From Hydractinia symbiolongicarpus (lineage: Eukaryota; Cnidaria; Hydrozoa; Anthoathecata; Hydractiniidae): a stretch of 64,000 bases of DNA. The stretch covers positions 19,692,501 through 19,756,500 of the forward strand of contig NC_079886.1 in the NCBI RefSeq assembly GCF_029227915.1. Direction: 5' to 3'. Below the pieces are notes generated by a model. It searched no databases. It was not told the origin of the DNA and worked only from the letters and a program-made list of their open reading frames with translations. Shown here piece by piece: positions 34,049 to 46,365 of the stretch (the stretch's first letter is position 1; each line of letters opens with the position of its first letter). A program made the position numbers and the translations under genes.

Positions 34049-37000
34049 ATGGCGAGTTTAGCTCTCATGTTCATCTTATTATTTGTGGTGTGTTTCACCG
34101 AAGGTATGTAGACTTTTTTTGTTCAGAATTTATATAGTCATATAATTCACGCTTTTTAAAGTAAGCTTGGCCAAATTATTATCGGGCAAATATATGACTT
34201 TTATAGATGCCACTTAATAAGAAAATGATTTAGAGCGCAAAGTGAATTCCATGCCTTTTTTTAATGAAAATTTCCCCTTTAAACAGGGGAAAATATGATT
34301 CAAATCAAGGAGTCAAGATTACTTCCTGAGTTTTGAATTATTGAATTCTAAAACTTCTATATGGTAGCCAGCGACTGAGAATGTATTGTTGTGAAATGAG
34401 TTATCACGTTTTTTTCTTGTTTAACCATCATCTCCACACCGCTCACTGTCATCTCAAACAACACTTATTGTTTGGTTAAAAGAGGTTTTGTCTCAACTAC
34501 TGTGAAATATATTTTATTTGTTTATATATTTCACGGCTCGTTAATTCCTAAAAAAATAAATTTACAATCGGAAAAGTTTGTTGTCTCGACTATTTTAAAG
34601 TTTATTTGTGCAAAATGTATGTAGTAACATTGAATACAGTAATTTTGAGGCTTGGAATAGCTGAAAGTTAAGCACAAAATAAAAGCAATAAAGAACAATG
34701 AAATGACATGACCGAGATTTTATTAATTCTCTTTTTTTCTGATAAAACAGACAACAAACGTGGGCAAATACATTACAAAATATTTTTTAAAAATATATTC
34801 TACTGTATTTCCTGTTTCCTTTCCTATTAACTGTTAACGAAATTTTGTGAGACAAAAATTAATTAAAAAAATATAAAAAAAGAACGATTGAGGATATTGT
34901 CAACAAGTCATGTGTGTTTGTCCTCAAATTTAAATCTTATTTTAAAAATTTCCCATTAATAATCTTACAACATTTTTCTTATAAAACGATACCTGGAACA
35001 TAAAACATAACAATACATAGCTCTTATATCCAATCTTTTCCGGCGATTTTGTTCAAAACTTAAAATTTCCTGAAGTGTTTTCTTTGTTAAAATTATTAAA
35101 AAATCAAGTGTGTGGTTAAGCAAGTTTATTATTGTGCTCTGTTAACAAAAAGCAAAATAAATACACACATAGGGATTAGTCTTTACAATACCACTTGGTT
35201 ATCACAGCGATCTTCGCACTGTGTTTACATTACCGCTTGTTCCTCGATGCTGTCCACTTTGACATTGTATTTAACTTTGTACAACCTCGTTCCCAGGGCA
35301 TTTTGCCTTGTTGATGAAGTTGATAGCGGCGAAAAGTCATTGTTGTCCACTCCGTAATAACGGCTCAGGGGCCACAAGACCCTGAGGACGAGGATGAACT
35401 TTATAAACACCCCCCATCAACAAGCGTTTTCCGCCAATAAACAAACGGTCTCCTATAAACAGCGATAAAGGCCAACTTCAATAAGGCCAACTTTCAAAAA
35501 ACTTTGCAAGAAAATACGTTTTCTTAGAAGTAGCTTTTTTTGTTGAAAAATCAATTTAAAGAAGCTAAAAAATGATTCAATTTGGCGAACTGGTTAAAAG
35601 GAGTTGTTTACCGTTAGTTTTTGGCGATGTCGTTAATACTGTATTTTTAGACAGCCTTATTTTTGACGTTGCTTTAACATTGACGTATCTTCTCTATTCT
35701 AGCTTCACAACCATTATCGCGAGTGGCAAGACAAATCGGAGAACAAGACGTAAAAATTTATTATATTTTTAAACCTAATCCTCAAGCGTCTTGCGAATAA
35801 ATACATATTATTAATAATTGTGTCTGCGCCCAGCAAAAGTGGTGAAACAACTCAGATGAGATCTCCCTGTCTTTCAAGCTTTGCGGCTAGCTTATTTTTG
35901 ACGATGTAGCAGATTAAATCGGTCTTTTACGCTAAGGATTACTATAAACAACTAGTGTAACACTCAACCCTTTTAAACAACGACTCTTATAAATATCTTT
36001 CTACTTGTGTCTGTGCTCAGCGAAAGTGGTGAAACAATTCAGATGAGATCTTCCTGTGTTTTCAAACTTCTTGCGGCTAGCTTTATTTTTGACTCTTTGG
36101 CAGATTAAATCCGTCCTTTATGCTAAGGATAAGTATAACCAACTGCTTTAACACGTAACCATTTAAAACAACAAAAATTAGCACATTATTTCATGCAATT
36201 AAAACATAGTTATCAACCTACCGTTATTTGAAATTAGATTATTAATGTAAAATTACCATATAATAAAGTTAAAAATAATAACAATCAATAACAACTATTT
36301 AAAAAAAATTTTTTGAGTCATTTTCATTTTTTAGTCCACGCAGAGCGAAAAGAGACGTTGTAAAATAAACACAGTCACTTTTGGAATGCTCGCGAAAGTA
36401 AATAGTTGAAGCCGAATATTTCTTTTTTCATTGTGTTACAACCGTGTTAGACCACGAAAAGTCCACTAAAAGCCCCATATTTATTATTATTATCTCTTTT
36501 CATTTTTATTTATTTTTTATTTTTTGTTTCATCATCTCATAGTGCAAATCAAATTTAACATGAATTTAGATCATTTACGTCAAAGGTCAACCAGGACCTC
36601 CTGGTCCACTTGGAGATAGGGTAAGCAGATATTTAACATATATTATTTTCACAATTAATACTTGTTTATATTTGTAATTTATTTTTGATGTAAAATCCAT
36701 TTCTAAAGACTCATTTTTTTTAAATAGGGATTTTTTGGTATGATTGGCAACTCCGGGCGTCCAGGAAGAATCGGACCACAGGTAATTTTACATTTTACCT
36801 TGGTTTTATCTTAAAAATAATGTGTATTTTTAATGTTTATAATTCTCGTAATTTTTTTATTTATTACAGGGTGATCGAGGAGATCTAGGACAAAAAGGAG
36901 AAATAGGAGATCCCGGTTTGCAAGGCCCACCCGGTGGCGGTTCTTCAACTGTGAGTTTTTCTAATGTGATATTATTCCAGTTAAGTATTCTTTTAATAAA

Positions 37001-40000
37001 TTAATAAATAACCACAATTGGCTTTTTGATTTAGAAAGGACCAGATCCGCAGTTTGAATTAGTGGGTCTAGCAGGAGGAACCTATGGAGTAAACACTGTG
37101 TTCGAATACCGAGATGGACCATCAGGGCCACCCGGAACTCCTGGACTTACCGGTGAAGAAGGAGTCAAAGTAGGTGTTTTTTGTGTTTGATAACCTAAAT
37201 GTATTTGCATTAATAGTAAGTTCATAATTTAAAGATAGTTACTATTAAATTAGACTAGCTATATGACCCAATGTAATTATGGGTACGAATTTTATGAAGT
37301 CATTTTTGAGTCTCTTTTGCTGCACACTGTTTGAAGAACTGGTGATAAATAAATAAATAAATAAGTGAATAAATGAATTAATTAATTAATAACTAAATGA
37401 ATGATTAAGAAAATATATAAATAAATATACGTTTCCTTTTTCCTTGTTGGAATACGTGTTCTATAATATTTTTTTTGTTAGGGCGACGTCGGGCTTGTCG
37501 GCGTAGAAGGTGTGACTGGTTTACCAGGTTCCACTGGTGCTTATGGCGACAGAGGTGAAAATGGTGACCCAGGAAATGATGGTTTGAAAGGAGCAAGAGG
37601 CGATCGTGGTGCTCAAGGACCCCCTGGAAAACCTGGAATTCGTGGTCAAATTGGTTTTCCAGGTCCACAAGGTCCGTTTGGGTTCAAGGGGGCAAGAGTG
37701 AGTAAAATTGAAATTTTTTTGTAATTCTAAAGTTATTTGCTCCACTTGAAGTTTTTTTTAACATTTTCTTTCTATCCAGGGTGGAGCAGGTCCTGCTGGA
37801 GACGAGGGAGATAAAGGAAAATCTGGTGAAAAGGTAAAACACAATTTTAAATTATAAAAGAAGTGCGATGTCTCATATCTGTAATTAAGGATTTTAATAT
37901 TTCGATATTTTATTGTGTCTACATCAATGGTTTAAATTAGAGGCACATCTTTTAATTCTCTTCCCGTTTATTTCTATGTTTCTTGTATTGACTCTATTTT
38001 ATTTACAGGGTTATGCTGGAGAAAAAGGGGCAAGAGGTGATCAAGGCAAACTTGTAAGTAATAAGTATTAATAGAAGTTTTTAGTTTCATGTTAATCAAA
38101 TTTCTCTTGTCTAATAAATTTCTCCATATTTCTAGGGCTTTCCTGGCAGATTAGGTCCTGAGGGTCCTCGTGGTCCGTCAGGGGGAGTTGGTCCTCGTGG
38201 TATAGAAGGTCCGAGAGGTCAGCCAGGTGATGTAGGCGAAGGAGGTATAAAGGGTAGTATCGGTATTCGGGGTCCACAAGGATTGAAAGGCCAACCAGGA
38301 GAAGCTGGTGAGCGTGGTTCAAAGGGAGGTGTTGGTGATTCAGGCCCTAATGGTGAAAACGGTCCAGTAGGCCCAAGAGGTTTTGATGGAGATCGAGGAA
38401 AACCAGGAGCTCCTGGAGTTAGAGGTCCGCCTGGTGGACCAGGTTTAGTTGGTAACCCTGGTGCTCTTGGACAACAAGGAGAAAGAGGTGGACCTGGTAA
38501 ACGTGGTCCAGCTGGGTTAACTGGCAGCAAGGGACAACCTGGTATACGTGGCGTTTCTGGAATATCTGGTGAAAAAGGAGAAGCAGGAGATCTTGGTCCT
38601 GATGGACCACGTGGAGCACCTGGTAAGACAGGTATTGAAGGAAAAGTCGGTAGAGCTGGACCAATAGGCAACATTGGAGCTGTTGGACTGCAGGTAAATA
38701 TTAATTTATTCTGTTAAGAATTTGTATTTAAGTTAAAAAAGTAAGTTGCACATTAAACTGTTATCAATTTCTTTTAGGGGAAAACAGGGCCACCCGGAAA
38801 TGAAGGGAGACCAGGGTTTGATGGAAGTAAAGTAAGTCTATTTGCTTTACAATTTTTTTCTAATTTTATGTCGATTAAAATTATTATTTATAATAATTCT
38901 ATGATTATTATTTTTTGTATTAAGGGAAGTACTGGAGAAACAGGGTATACAGGTGAAAATGGACTCAAAGGTTCGAAAGGTTTAAATGGGCGTGCAGGAG
39001 ATAGAGGCGCAAGAGGAGAACCTGGAACACAAGGTCAAATTGGTACTCCGGGAAGAGATGGTAAACGGGGAGCACCAGGTCTCGACGGAAAAAACGGTTC
39101 TCCTGGTCAACGTGGTCCCCAAGGTTCACAAGGAGTCCCAGGTCCCATTGGTTTAGTTGGCCAGCCCGGTGAAGCTGGAGAAACAGGTGCAACTGGTGCT
39201 GCAGGGAGAGCTGGAGCTAAAGGTCATGCTGGTGTACCAGGATCAATGGGTGAACGTGGTCTAAATGGAGAGCCGGGCTTGACAGTAATACACTTTCCAA
39301 TAAAAGAATGGAACTATACCATAAATTTTATTTAATGTATAACATGCGATTATTACTACTTTCAGGGAAAACGTGGAGATCCTGGTCCTGCAGGTGTAGC
39401 TGGCACATCAGGGAAACAAGTACGTTACGTTTGTTATGCTATAATTTAGACAGTATTTACCACTCTGTATCATTTCGTTTGTGGTACAGATATTTTTAAT
39501 TTTTATATTTATTGTTTCACATAATTGGTTTTAATTTAGGGTCCATCTGGCCCAACAGGCCCAACAGGAGCTGATGGTGATGATGGAACTCCGGTAAGTT
39601 ATTTTCAATTAACTGTTCAGTAAACAATTGAAAAAAATGAGAATTTTTTTAATTAATTTTTTTAAATTTTTTTTCATACAGGGAGCAAAAGGGGAGCAAG
39701 GAAGACAAGGAGTCCCGGGAAAACAGGTTTGAAATTTTTTTATATTATTGATAATTTGTTTCTATTTTCACAATTTTTCTCATTTAATACCAGTGTATAT
39801 CATTATAGGGAATTGTGGGACCTGTTGGAAACAGGGGAGCACGTGGACTCCGTGGACAGCAGGGTAGTCGCGGAGAACCTGGAGATCCAGGATCCCCAGG
39901 AGTTAGAGTAAGCAACAAAGAATCTTTTTATCTAAAAATGTTTATATCTAGTAGTTTTGAAGTATGATATTATATAGGGAGAAGCTGGACTTCCTGGTGC

Positions 40001-43000
40001 CAAGGGTAGTACTGGTCTAGCTGGAATTCAAGGCATATCTGGACCCAATGGCCAACAAGGTGTATCTGGATCAACTGGATTAAGAGGTAAAAGTGGACCA
40101 AAAGGTTTAGCTGGGAAAGATGGTCAACCTGGAGAGCAAGGACCTTCTGGTCAACAAGGTCCCACAGGTCCAACTGGAGAGCGTGGAACAAGTGGAGAAG
40201 ATGGAGCTCCTGGATTGCAAGGATTACCCGGCTCAGATGGTGAACCTGGTGAAGAAGGTCAACCTGGTCGACCTGGCCAACCTGGACAACAAGGACCTCG
40301 TGGCTCATCAGGTGAGCCAGGTCCAAGAGGAGCTAAAGGACCCACCGGTGATCGTGGCGACGCAGGAGAAGTAGGACTTCCTGGAACTACTGGACCAACC
40401 GGAATTGCTGGTAAAATTGGTGCACCAGGTGAAAAGGGAATTGTTGGAGACATTGGTGAGCCTGGACTAGTTGGTGCTCGTGGTCCACCTGGGCCTACAG
40501 GTGATGTTGGCAGTACTGGTAATGACGGGCCGACTGGACGTCCTGGTTTGCCAGGAAATCCTGGACAAAAGGTAGCATCATTTTTTTTTTCTATAAAATG
40601 TTATGCTTTTATCAGACTAATAAAACATTTTTTTAGGGACCAGCTGGAGACCCAGGAAATCCTGGACGAGCAGGTACACCCGGTGAACAGGTAATAATTT
40701 CATATTATTTCATCACACGATTCTAATAATTTCATATTTTTTCTGCACTCGATTCTATAAAAAGTGTTTCAACAAATTATTTTAACTAACGTAACATATT
40801 GTAGGGACCTCCTGGCAAAGACGGCTCAAACGGAGATCCGGGCGCACCAGGAAAAGAGGTAAGTGACTCCTCCTTTTCTTTCATGGAATGTGAATTTTTA
40901 CATCTTCTCCTTGTTATAGGTTTCGTATGGAACGTATTTACTAAAACTTAAAATATTATAATCATTATATCATTTTTGTAACAGGGAGAACGTGGACTCA
41001 CCGGTCCTCCAGGTCCAGCAGGAAGACGCGGAGAATCGGTATGCACTTCTAATTCGTATTACACATTATGTTTTGTTTTTGTTTAAATAGCTTTTAATTA
41101 ACTAAATCGATTTTTTATTTATTATGTACTTGTTAGGGACCACCTGGACAAATTGGTTCGGTTGGCAAGCCTGGGGAGGATGGTCCTAAAGGATTTCCTG
41201 GAAAAACAGGAAGAGATGGTACTAACGGTAAACGAGGCGACCAAGGAGAGAGCGGACCTGACGGAGTAAGAGGTATTCCTGGCACAGACGGTCTAAAGGT
41301 AAAGTTTTCTCTTGTCATCTTTGGCAAATAATAAAAAGCGCTAACAAGAATTAGAACAAATCTTTATTTTTATTTGCGTGCTGCCATAGGGAAAAGCTGG
41401 ATTTGATGGTCTAGATGGAACGAACGGTCAACCAGGTGAACCAGGATACCAAGGCGGCAGGGGAACACGAGGAATGCGGGGGGAAACTGGTGATGCCGGA
41501 GAAAATGGAAAACCGGGAGCTGCTGGGCCTGATGGGTCTAAAGGTTCGTCAGGTAGACCAGGCCTTCGAGGAAGGGATGGAAGACAGGGAAATCACGGAA
41601 CAAAAGGTAGTCGAGGTCCCAGAGGAAACCAGGGAGCCAAAGGAGATGATGGAGAAAGAGGAGATAAAGGATCTATGGGTCCACAAGGTATTTATGGACC
41701 AGCTGGCGATGCTGGAGAAAAAGGTAACACTGGCGAACCTGGTCCAGATGGACCTGTAGGACCGCAGGGAGTGCGAGGTTCAGCTGGACCTGACGGTGGC
41801 CGCGGAAGAGCAGGATCAAAAGGTATCAATGGACAATTTGGTCGTAAAGGAAATCGTGGTCAATCTGGCCCAAATGGTGACAGCGGTAAACCTGGTGCCC
41901 CAGGTGGTCCTGGTGTCGCTGGTCAACCTGGCTCTCCTGGTGAAATTAGTGGTATCTCTGGTGCCTTCGCAAGATTCTTCACTGCAGGTGGATTAGGAAT
42001 GAAAGGACCTGGTAGGGCTGCTAGTGGATACAATCAACAATACAAGTATTACCAAGCTGCTGGCAAAACAGACCCAAGTATTAACAGGCATTACGATAAC
42101 TTTAAAACGTACTACAACTTGTTAAAGACATTTGATAAAGTTACTATGGGCTCTGGACAAAGAAGCGACCCTGCACGTACCTGCGCTGAACTGTTCAAAT
42201 GGTATCCACAAAAACAGTCCTCAGATTATTGGGTGGATCCTAACGAGGGTGCTTCTGATGATAGCGTGTTGGTGTACTGTCACAAAGAAACTAATGAAAC
42301 TTGTGTATACCCTAAAATAAGCGCGGTAAGCAACAAATATACCTTAAGTAATTTTCGCGGAAAGTTTTTTTCGCAAATTTCGTGTTTTTCGTCTGTTACG
42401 CGAAATTTAATACCGGAAAAATTTTGGAGCACCTAAAATAAATATCTGTGGCAATTTTGTTGATACACACAATTCGCGAAAACTAAAACAGTAAAACCAT
42501 TTATACTAAAAAAATCATTTTTGTTATGAATATTATAAAATCCACAACTTTCGCGGTTTTCAACACATCGCAAATATAATTTTTTCGCAAATCAAGCAGT
42601 GCAAAATTAAGCTTCCCGTGAAAAATCGAATTCTATGCAATTCTCGAAATTTAATTACTGCAAAAATTAGTCTTTCTGAAGGTACACTTCTAATGTAAAT
42701 AGAAAAAAAAATTTTCAAAGGATAAAAACATCCTGAAACAACCTCGTCCCCAGTGCATCTTGTATCTTTCTTGTTTTCGGGATAGCGAACATGTTAGTAT
42801 CGCCGTCCCGATGTCCGTAAAGAATACAAAATGCCCTGGGATTAGGCTAATCCTGAAATAAAAATTTTAAGACTGCCAAAGATGGGATTTTGAGTATAGC
42901 GTAGTGAAAGGGCAGTTGGTGAAAGAGCAAATTATATAATTTTAAAGAAGGCAACTCTTCGTTATTCGAAAAGCTAATTTGGTACTCAGAAAGTTGCTTC

Positions 43001-43883
43001 TGTTTTCATAATACCTTTTAAAGCACGAAACAAATGACGTCACACGTTATTAGGTGGTATCCTCGTCCTGAGCCGTTACCGTTACCGTTTACTCGAAGCC
43101 GGCGTTTACTCTTAAGCACGGGGTTATAGAAAGATTAAAATACTTCCTTATTTGAGCATGAAGAATGCTTCTGTGAATATTGTATTTCTTTTACAGGTGA
43201 GTGATGTAAAGATTGGCGGTGGCCAGGATAGATATCAATGGATCATGAAGGATATTGAAATGGAGAAAGAAGGCGTAAGAAACTTTATTTATTGGTTGTG
43301 AATGGGCGTGGCAAAGAAGTGTGATTTTCTCCTTTACTAGCTAATTATTCTTTCTCTTGTAGATCCCATACTCCATGGACACCCCACAGATGAAAATGCT
43401 TCAACTCTTAAGTACTAACGTACGTCAGAACATAACATACAACTGCAAGAATTCACACGCCATCTTGAATAGAAAGAATCAACCACACAAGCATCCGTTA
43501 AGATTCAAGTTGGACAATGAAGCTGTCTTGTCCGTACATAAGAAAGCGCGCGTTAACATCAACGTCATCTCTGATGGGTGTGGAGTAAGTGTGTCCAACC
43601 CTGCCTTAATTTTTTCTTTCTTTACAACAACCTTAACCCCAGGGCCTGAACGCTTTTTATGAGGACGATACGAGTGTGTTTCTTTAGTTACTTTGTTATG
43701 GCGACTTTCTTTTACTTTAAAAACTGTTTTCTTTAGAAGAAAAATAACCAATGGAACAAAGCCGAAGTTGAACTATCATCCAAAATTTCAAATCATTTGC
43801 CAGTAATCGATGTAGCGGCACATGATATTGGTGGGGATATTGAAGAATTCAGCATGGTTTTCGGTCCCGTGTGTTTCTCTTAG
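34049..43883 (+). CDS. Fibrillar procollagen alpha chain (complete)
   Basis: Secreted structural protein that trimerises through its C-propeptide and forms extracellular matrix fibrils. Coding exons: 34049-34103, 35703-35749, 36570-36620, 36728-36781, 36870-36950, 37035-37169, 37482-37697, 37780-37833, 38009-38053, 38136-38693, 38778-38831, 38925-39284, 39366-39419, 39540-39593, 39682-39726, 39809-39907, 39978-40571, 40637-40690, 40805-40858, 40985-41038, 41137-41298, 41390-42325, 43197-43274, 43363-43584, 43737-43883; about 1,420 aa. The signal peptide (ALMFILLFVVCF) is in exon 1. Almost all helix exons start with a Gly codon and are multiples of 9 bp, many of 54, the hallmark of fibrillar collagens. 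The protein ends GPVCFS, close to the vertebrate GPVCFL. Exon 2 is the weakest call: its donor is GTAAAA, and it was chosen because it alone restores the phase between exons 1 and 3. No VWC or TSPN module is seen in the N-propeptide. Confidence 0.97.
35285..35393. mobile_element. ~110-bp MITE in collagen intron, CCTCGT...CAGGG ends
   Basis: CCTCGTTCCCAGGG at the left and CCCTGAGGACGAGG at the right are inverted with two mismatches. A relative lies at 42,741-42,851. Confidence 0.65.
35818..36180. repeat. Diverged 187-bp tandem duplication in collagen intron 2
   Basis: Two copies (from about 35,818 and 36,005) share TTGTGTCTG, AAAGTGGTGAAACAA, CAGATGAGATC, TTGCGGCTAGCTT and GCAGATTAAATC in order, with many substitutions. 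The duplication is old and non-coding. Confidence 0.8.
36579..37115 (+). other. Collagen minor helix and N-telopeptide-like linker
   Basis: Four exons encode a short Gly-X-Y block (GQPGPPGPLGDR through GPPGGG), then a non-collagenous stretch (KGPDPQFELVGLAGGTYG, VFEYRD) before the major helix. This matches the minor helix / telopeptide layout of fibrillar procollagens. The linker contains no lysine after its first residue. Confidence 0.75.
37116..41947 (+). other. Collagen major triple helix, 341 Gly-X-Y triplets
   Basis: From GPSGPPGTPG in the 37035-37169 exon to GSPGEI in the 41390-42325 exon. Summing the exons gives 1,023 residues with no interruption that I could see, close to the 1,014 typical of vertebrate fibrillar chains. 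Exon sizes run 54, 45, 99, 162, 216, 360, 558, 594 and so on, so several ancestral 54-bp-type exons are fused. Confidence 0.85.
41948..43883 (+). other. Collagen C-telopeptide and COLFI C-propeptide
   Basis: The domain runs from SGISGAFARFF to the stop over four exons. Cysteines occur at RTCAEL, VYCHKE, ETCVYP, YNCKNS, DGCG and PVCF: six of the classical eight. The positions for Cys2 (LFKWYPQ, vertebrate LKMCHP) and Cys3 (NEGAS, vertebrate NQGC) are not cysteine. The DYWVDPN calcium-loop region is kept. Confidence 0.93.
42326..43196. other. Collagen intron 22 with element relics
   Basis: 42,340-42,680 is rich in TTTCGCG / CGCGAAA words resembling those at 29,630-29,960. 42,741-42,851 is a CCTCGTCCCCAG...GCCCTGGGATTAGG inverted-repeat copy of the MITE at 35,285. 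No exon is seen. Confidence 0.55.
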
Positions 43884-44260
43884 AAAGATGGCGGCCGCGT
43901 TTTTATGTGTACATAACTGAGTTGAACATTTTTTATCGACAACATGATTTTTATGTCACTCACCGTACAAGAGGTTAAGAAAGAGTGGATAGAAAACGTA
44001 ATTTTTGGAATTTTTAGATAAAACACTATTTGGTTTTTTGCTTACTGTATTTATAAGTGAGAAATCTTAAATAATTATTTTTAGAAAATTATACCTCTTT
44101 TTACTTCGAAGAAATCACGTGTAACTTTTTATATTTATGTAGTTAGTAGATTCGGACCACGTGGATATGAAGCTGTCTCGCTCACTTGACTAATCGAGCA
44201 AAATCGTATCAGTTTTTTCAAGCGTGCTTCCAAGGAATATCCATCTATGCCATGTACAAA

Positions 44261-44270
44261 AATAAATAAA
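44261..44270 (+). terminator. Probable collagen polyadenylation signal
   Basis: Overlapping AATAAA hexamers (44261 and 44265) lie about 380 nt after the collagen stop, followed by a T-rich stretch at 44,278-44,285. Confidence 0.6.
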
Positions 44271-44988
44271 TCTTCGGTTTTTTTAAACATATTGTAGTAT
44301 TCGTTATTTTTCTATGAAGAAGGACTTTTTTTATTTTTCTGTCGTAGTTGGTTGAAACTCAAACATGAAGACTGAGTTGTCTATGCAGGGCCATCGACAC
44401 AATAGTAAAACGGCATATGGGAAAAGTGGGACCCGGGATCTAGCATTTTAGACCCAAGACGCAGGTTAAATTTTTAAAATGGGAATATTATCAAGACTAG
44501 AATAACATCTCGGAATAAGGAAAAGATGCAGGAAACTACATATTTATGTGACGACTTTTGTCTTTTTTTCTCAGCCATGGACTCATTGCGATTCCACGTA
44601 CAACCAAATGAGTATCATAAGGAGTACACCATTTGAATATCTTCGAATCAAAGGAAACCTAGATAGCTAGGCCAGGTTTTCCTTAAAATTTCAACTTAGG
44701 ATCATACCTAATAGGAAACGGAATACTTACGCACGTAGGAGTAAGTACAGAAGGAAATTTAAAGTTTATAGAAAAAAACATAAAAATGGCCTAGACTTAA
44801 GAAGCAAATAAATAGCCAGGAGAGCCAGCGTGTTTTTTGTTCCCATTAGGAAATCAGAGGAATAAGGTGTAAATTTAACTTTAATATTATCAAGGAAAGC
44901 CTAACTAGTCTAACAAGAGACAGAATAATGTGCCGACGAGAAGAGTTCCTTGCATTGTACGACAAATATGGCAGATAAAAATATCCAA

Positions 44989-45052
44989 TATCCAGATGAA
45001 CTGTTACATTATCTGGATAGCTATCCAGATGAACTGTTACATTATCTGGATA
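44989..45052. repeat. Two direct copies of a 31-bp dyad unit
   Basis: 44989-45019 and 45022-45052 are identical. Each starts TATCCAGAT and ends ATCTGGATA, so each is itself an inverted repeat and the pair can form several hairpins. Confidence 0.9.
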
Positions 45053-45826
45053 CATATATTGATCCAGTCTTTTTCACTATGACTAACCTAGTCACTAAAG
45101 CTTTACACGAGTTTCAATTTACATTGCCCTCTAACATCGTTTGTTTTTAACCTTCATTTAAATCACTTGCCACTATTATAATTATCTGGAATAACATTAC
45201 AAGATACAAATTCTCTCACTTGCGAACCTAGTTTTCTAAGCTTTCTTTGAGAATATCAAAATTTAGCTATTTCGATTTCCTAGTGGTAAGAGAAATTATG
45301 CCAGGTAACTTGGCTACTCACGTTTTCCCTTTATCATGTTTACGTTTGCAGCATTCTGGTCTTCGTAATATTTCAAATTTAAAAATTTGCCCTGCCTCCA
45401 GGGTCCCGTGTTCCACCCTTTAAGGTCCCTGGATTCCGGGTCCCACTTTACCGAATGCATAGCTAGATTACTATGGTACCTCTCCTGTCCTGTTTTATGA
45501 AACTTTAGAAACCCTAGGTAATCAAAAGAGAAGGAACATTTACTGTTATCTTTAATAAAAGTTTAAGCGTTCCTTCACTTAAATAAAGGAGACTTTTTTA
45601 ACAAAACACTATCCTTCAAGAATAATTTGCCTTACTAGGAGAAATTTTCGCTACGAAAATCAATATCGCAAAAAAATTTTTTTTTTTGCTTCAAGGAAGA
45701 AATTTACGAAAATGATATGACACAGGAAATCCTAATTTTTTTTAAAAATCTTTTTTCACACACGCTAATATCAAATATGAGATCAAGTATAAACAATGAA
45801 ATTTCTAGACAAACTTAAAAACCTTA

Positions 45827-45987
45827 TTACTATCTCGCCTGCGAGGAGTATTCAAATACAGCTGTCCGTCCCAAAATGGAAATTTTTGGCTCTCTGAGCA
45901 CCGACACGGGAGTAGTCGTGTGTTCGAATCTCATCTTGGTAACTATTTTTACTTTTTTTTTTCTTTTTACTATCTCGCCTGCGAGGA
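45827..45987 (+). repeat. tRNA-like insert with 21-bp direct flanking repeats
   Basis: Identical 21-bp direct repeats at 45827-45847 and 45967-45987 bracket a 119-bp insert. The insert contains a B-box-like GTGTTCGAATCTC (about 45,918-45,930) preceded by a tRNA-like segment whose ends (CCAAAATG / CATCTTGG) could pair as an acceptor stem, followed by a T-rich run. It looks like a retroposed tRNA-derived sequence with its target duplication. Confidence 0.7.
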
Positions 45988-46035
45988 TAGGTTTCCAACT
46001 CGTAACTAACTAAATGTCCCAAATGATCAATTGCA

Positions 46036-46365
46036 AAAAGGTATGCTGAACATAATAGTGACATCATAATTTTCATTTTTGTCACCTAAATGTCATTTTA
46101 GGCCAAAATTGGTCCAAAAATTAAAACTACTTTATTTTAGACAAAATTTGGCAAAGTTAACAAAAAACGTATGCTGAACATGATGGTGACATTAAAATTT
46201 TGATTTTTGTCACCTAAATGTCATTTTAGGCCAAAATTGGTGCGAAATTAAAACTACTTTATTTTCGACAAAATTTGGCACAGATAACAAAAAAAGTATG
46301 CTAACATGATGGTGACATCAAAATTTTGATTCTTTGTCACCTAAATGCCGTTTAAGACCATAAAC
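46036..46365. repeat. 127-128 bp tandem array, ~2.6 units
   Basis: Units start at GTATGCTGAAC (46042), at 46170 and at 46297. All contain TTTGTCACCTAAATG and, in the first two, TCATTTTAGGCCAAAATTGG. Confidence 0.92.

Noticed and set aside
38219-38674. Proline-rich open frame on the minus strand across the collagen helix (and similar ones at 40,259 and 41,133)
   Set aside because: Reverse complement of Gly-X-Y codons gives long open Pro-rich frames automatically; the plus-strand collagen explains them.
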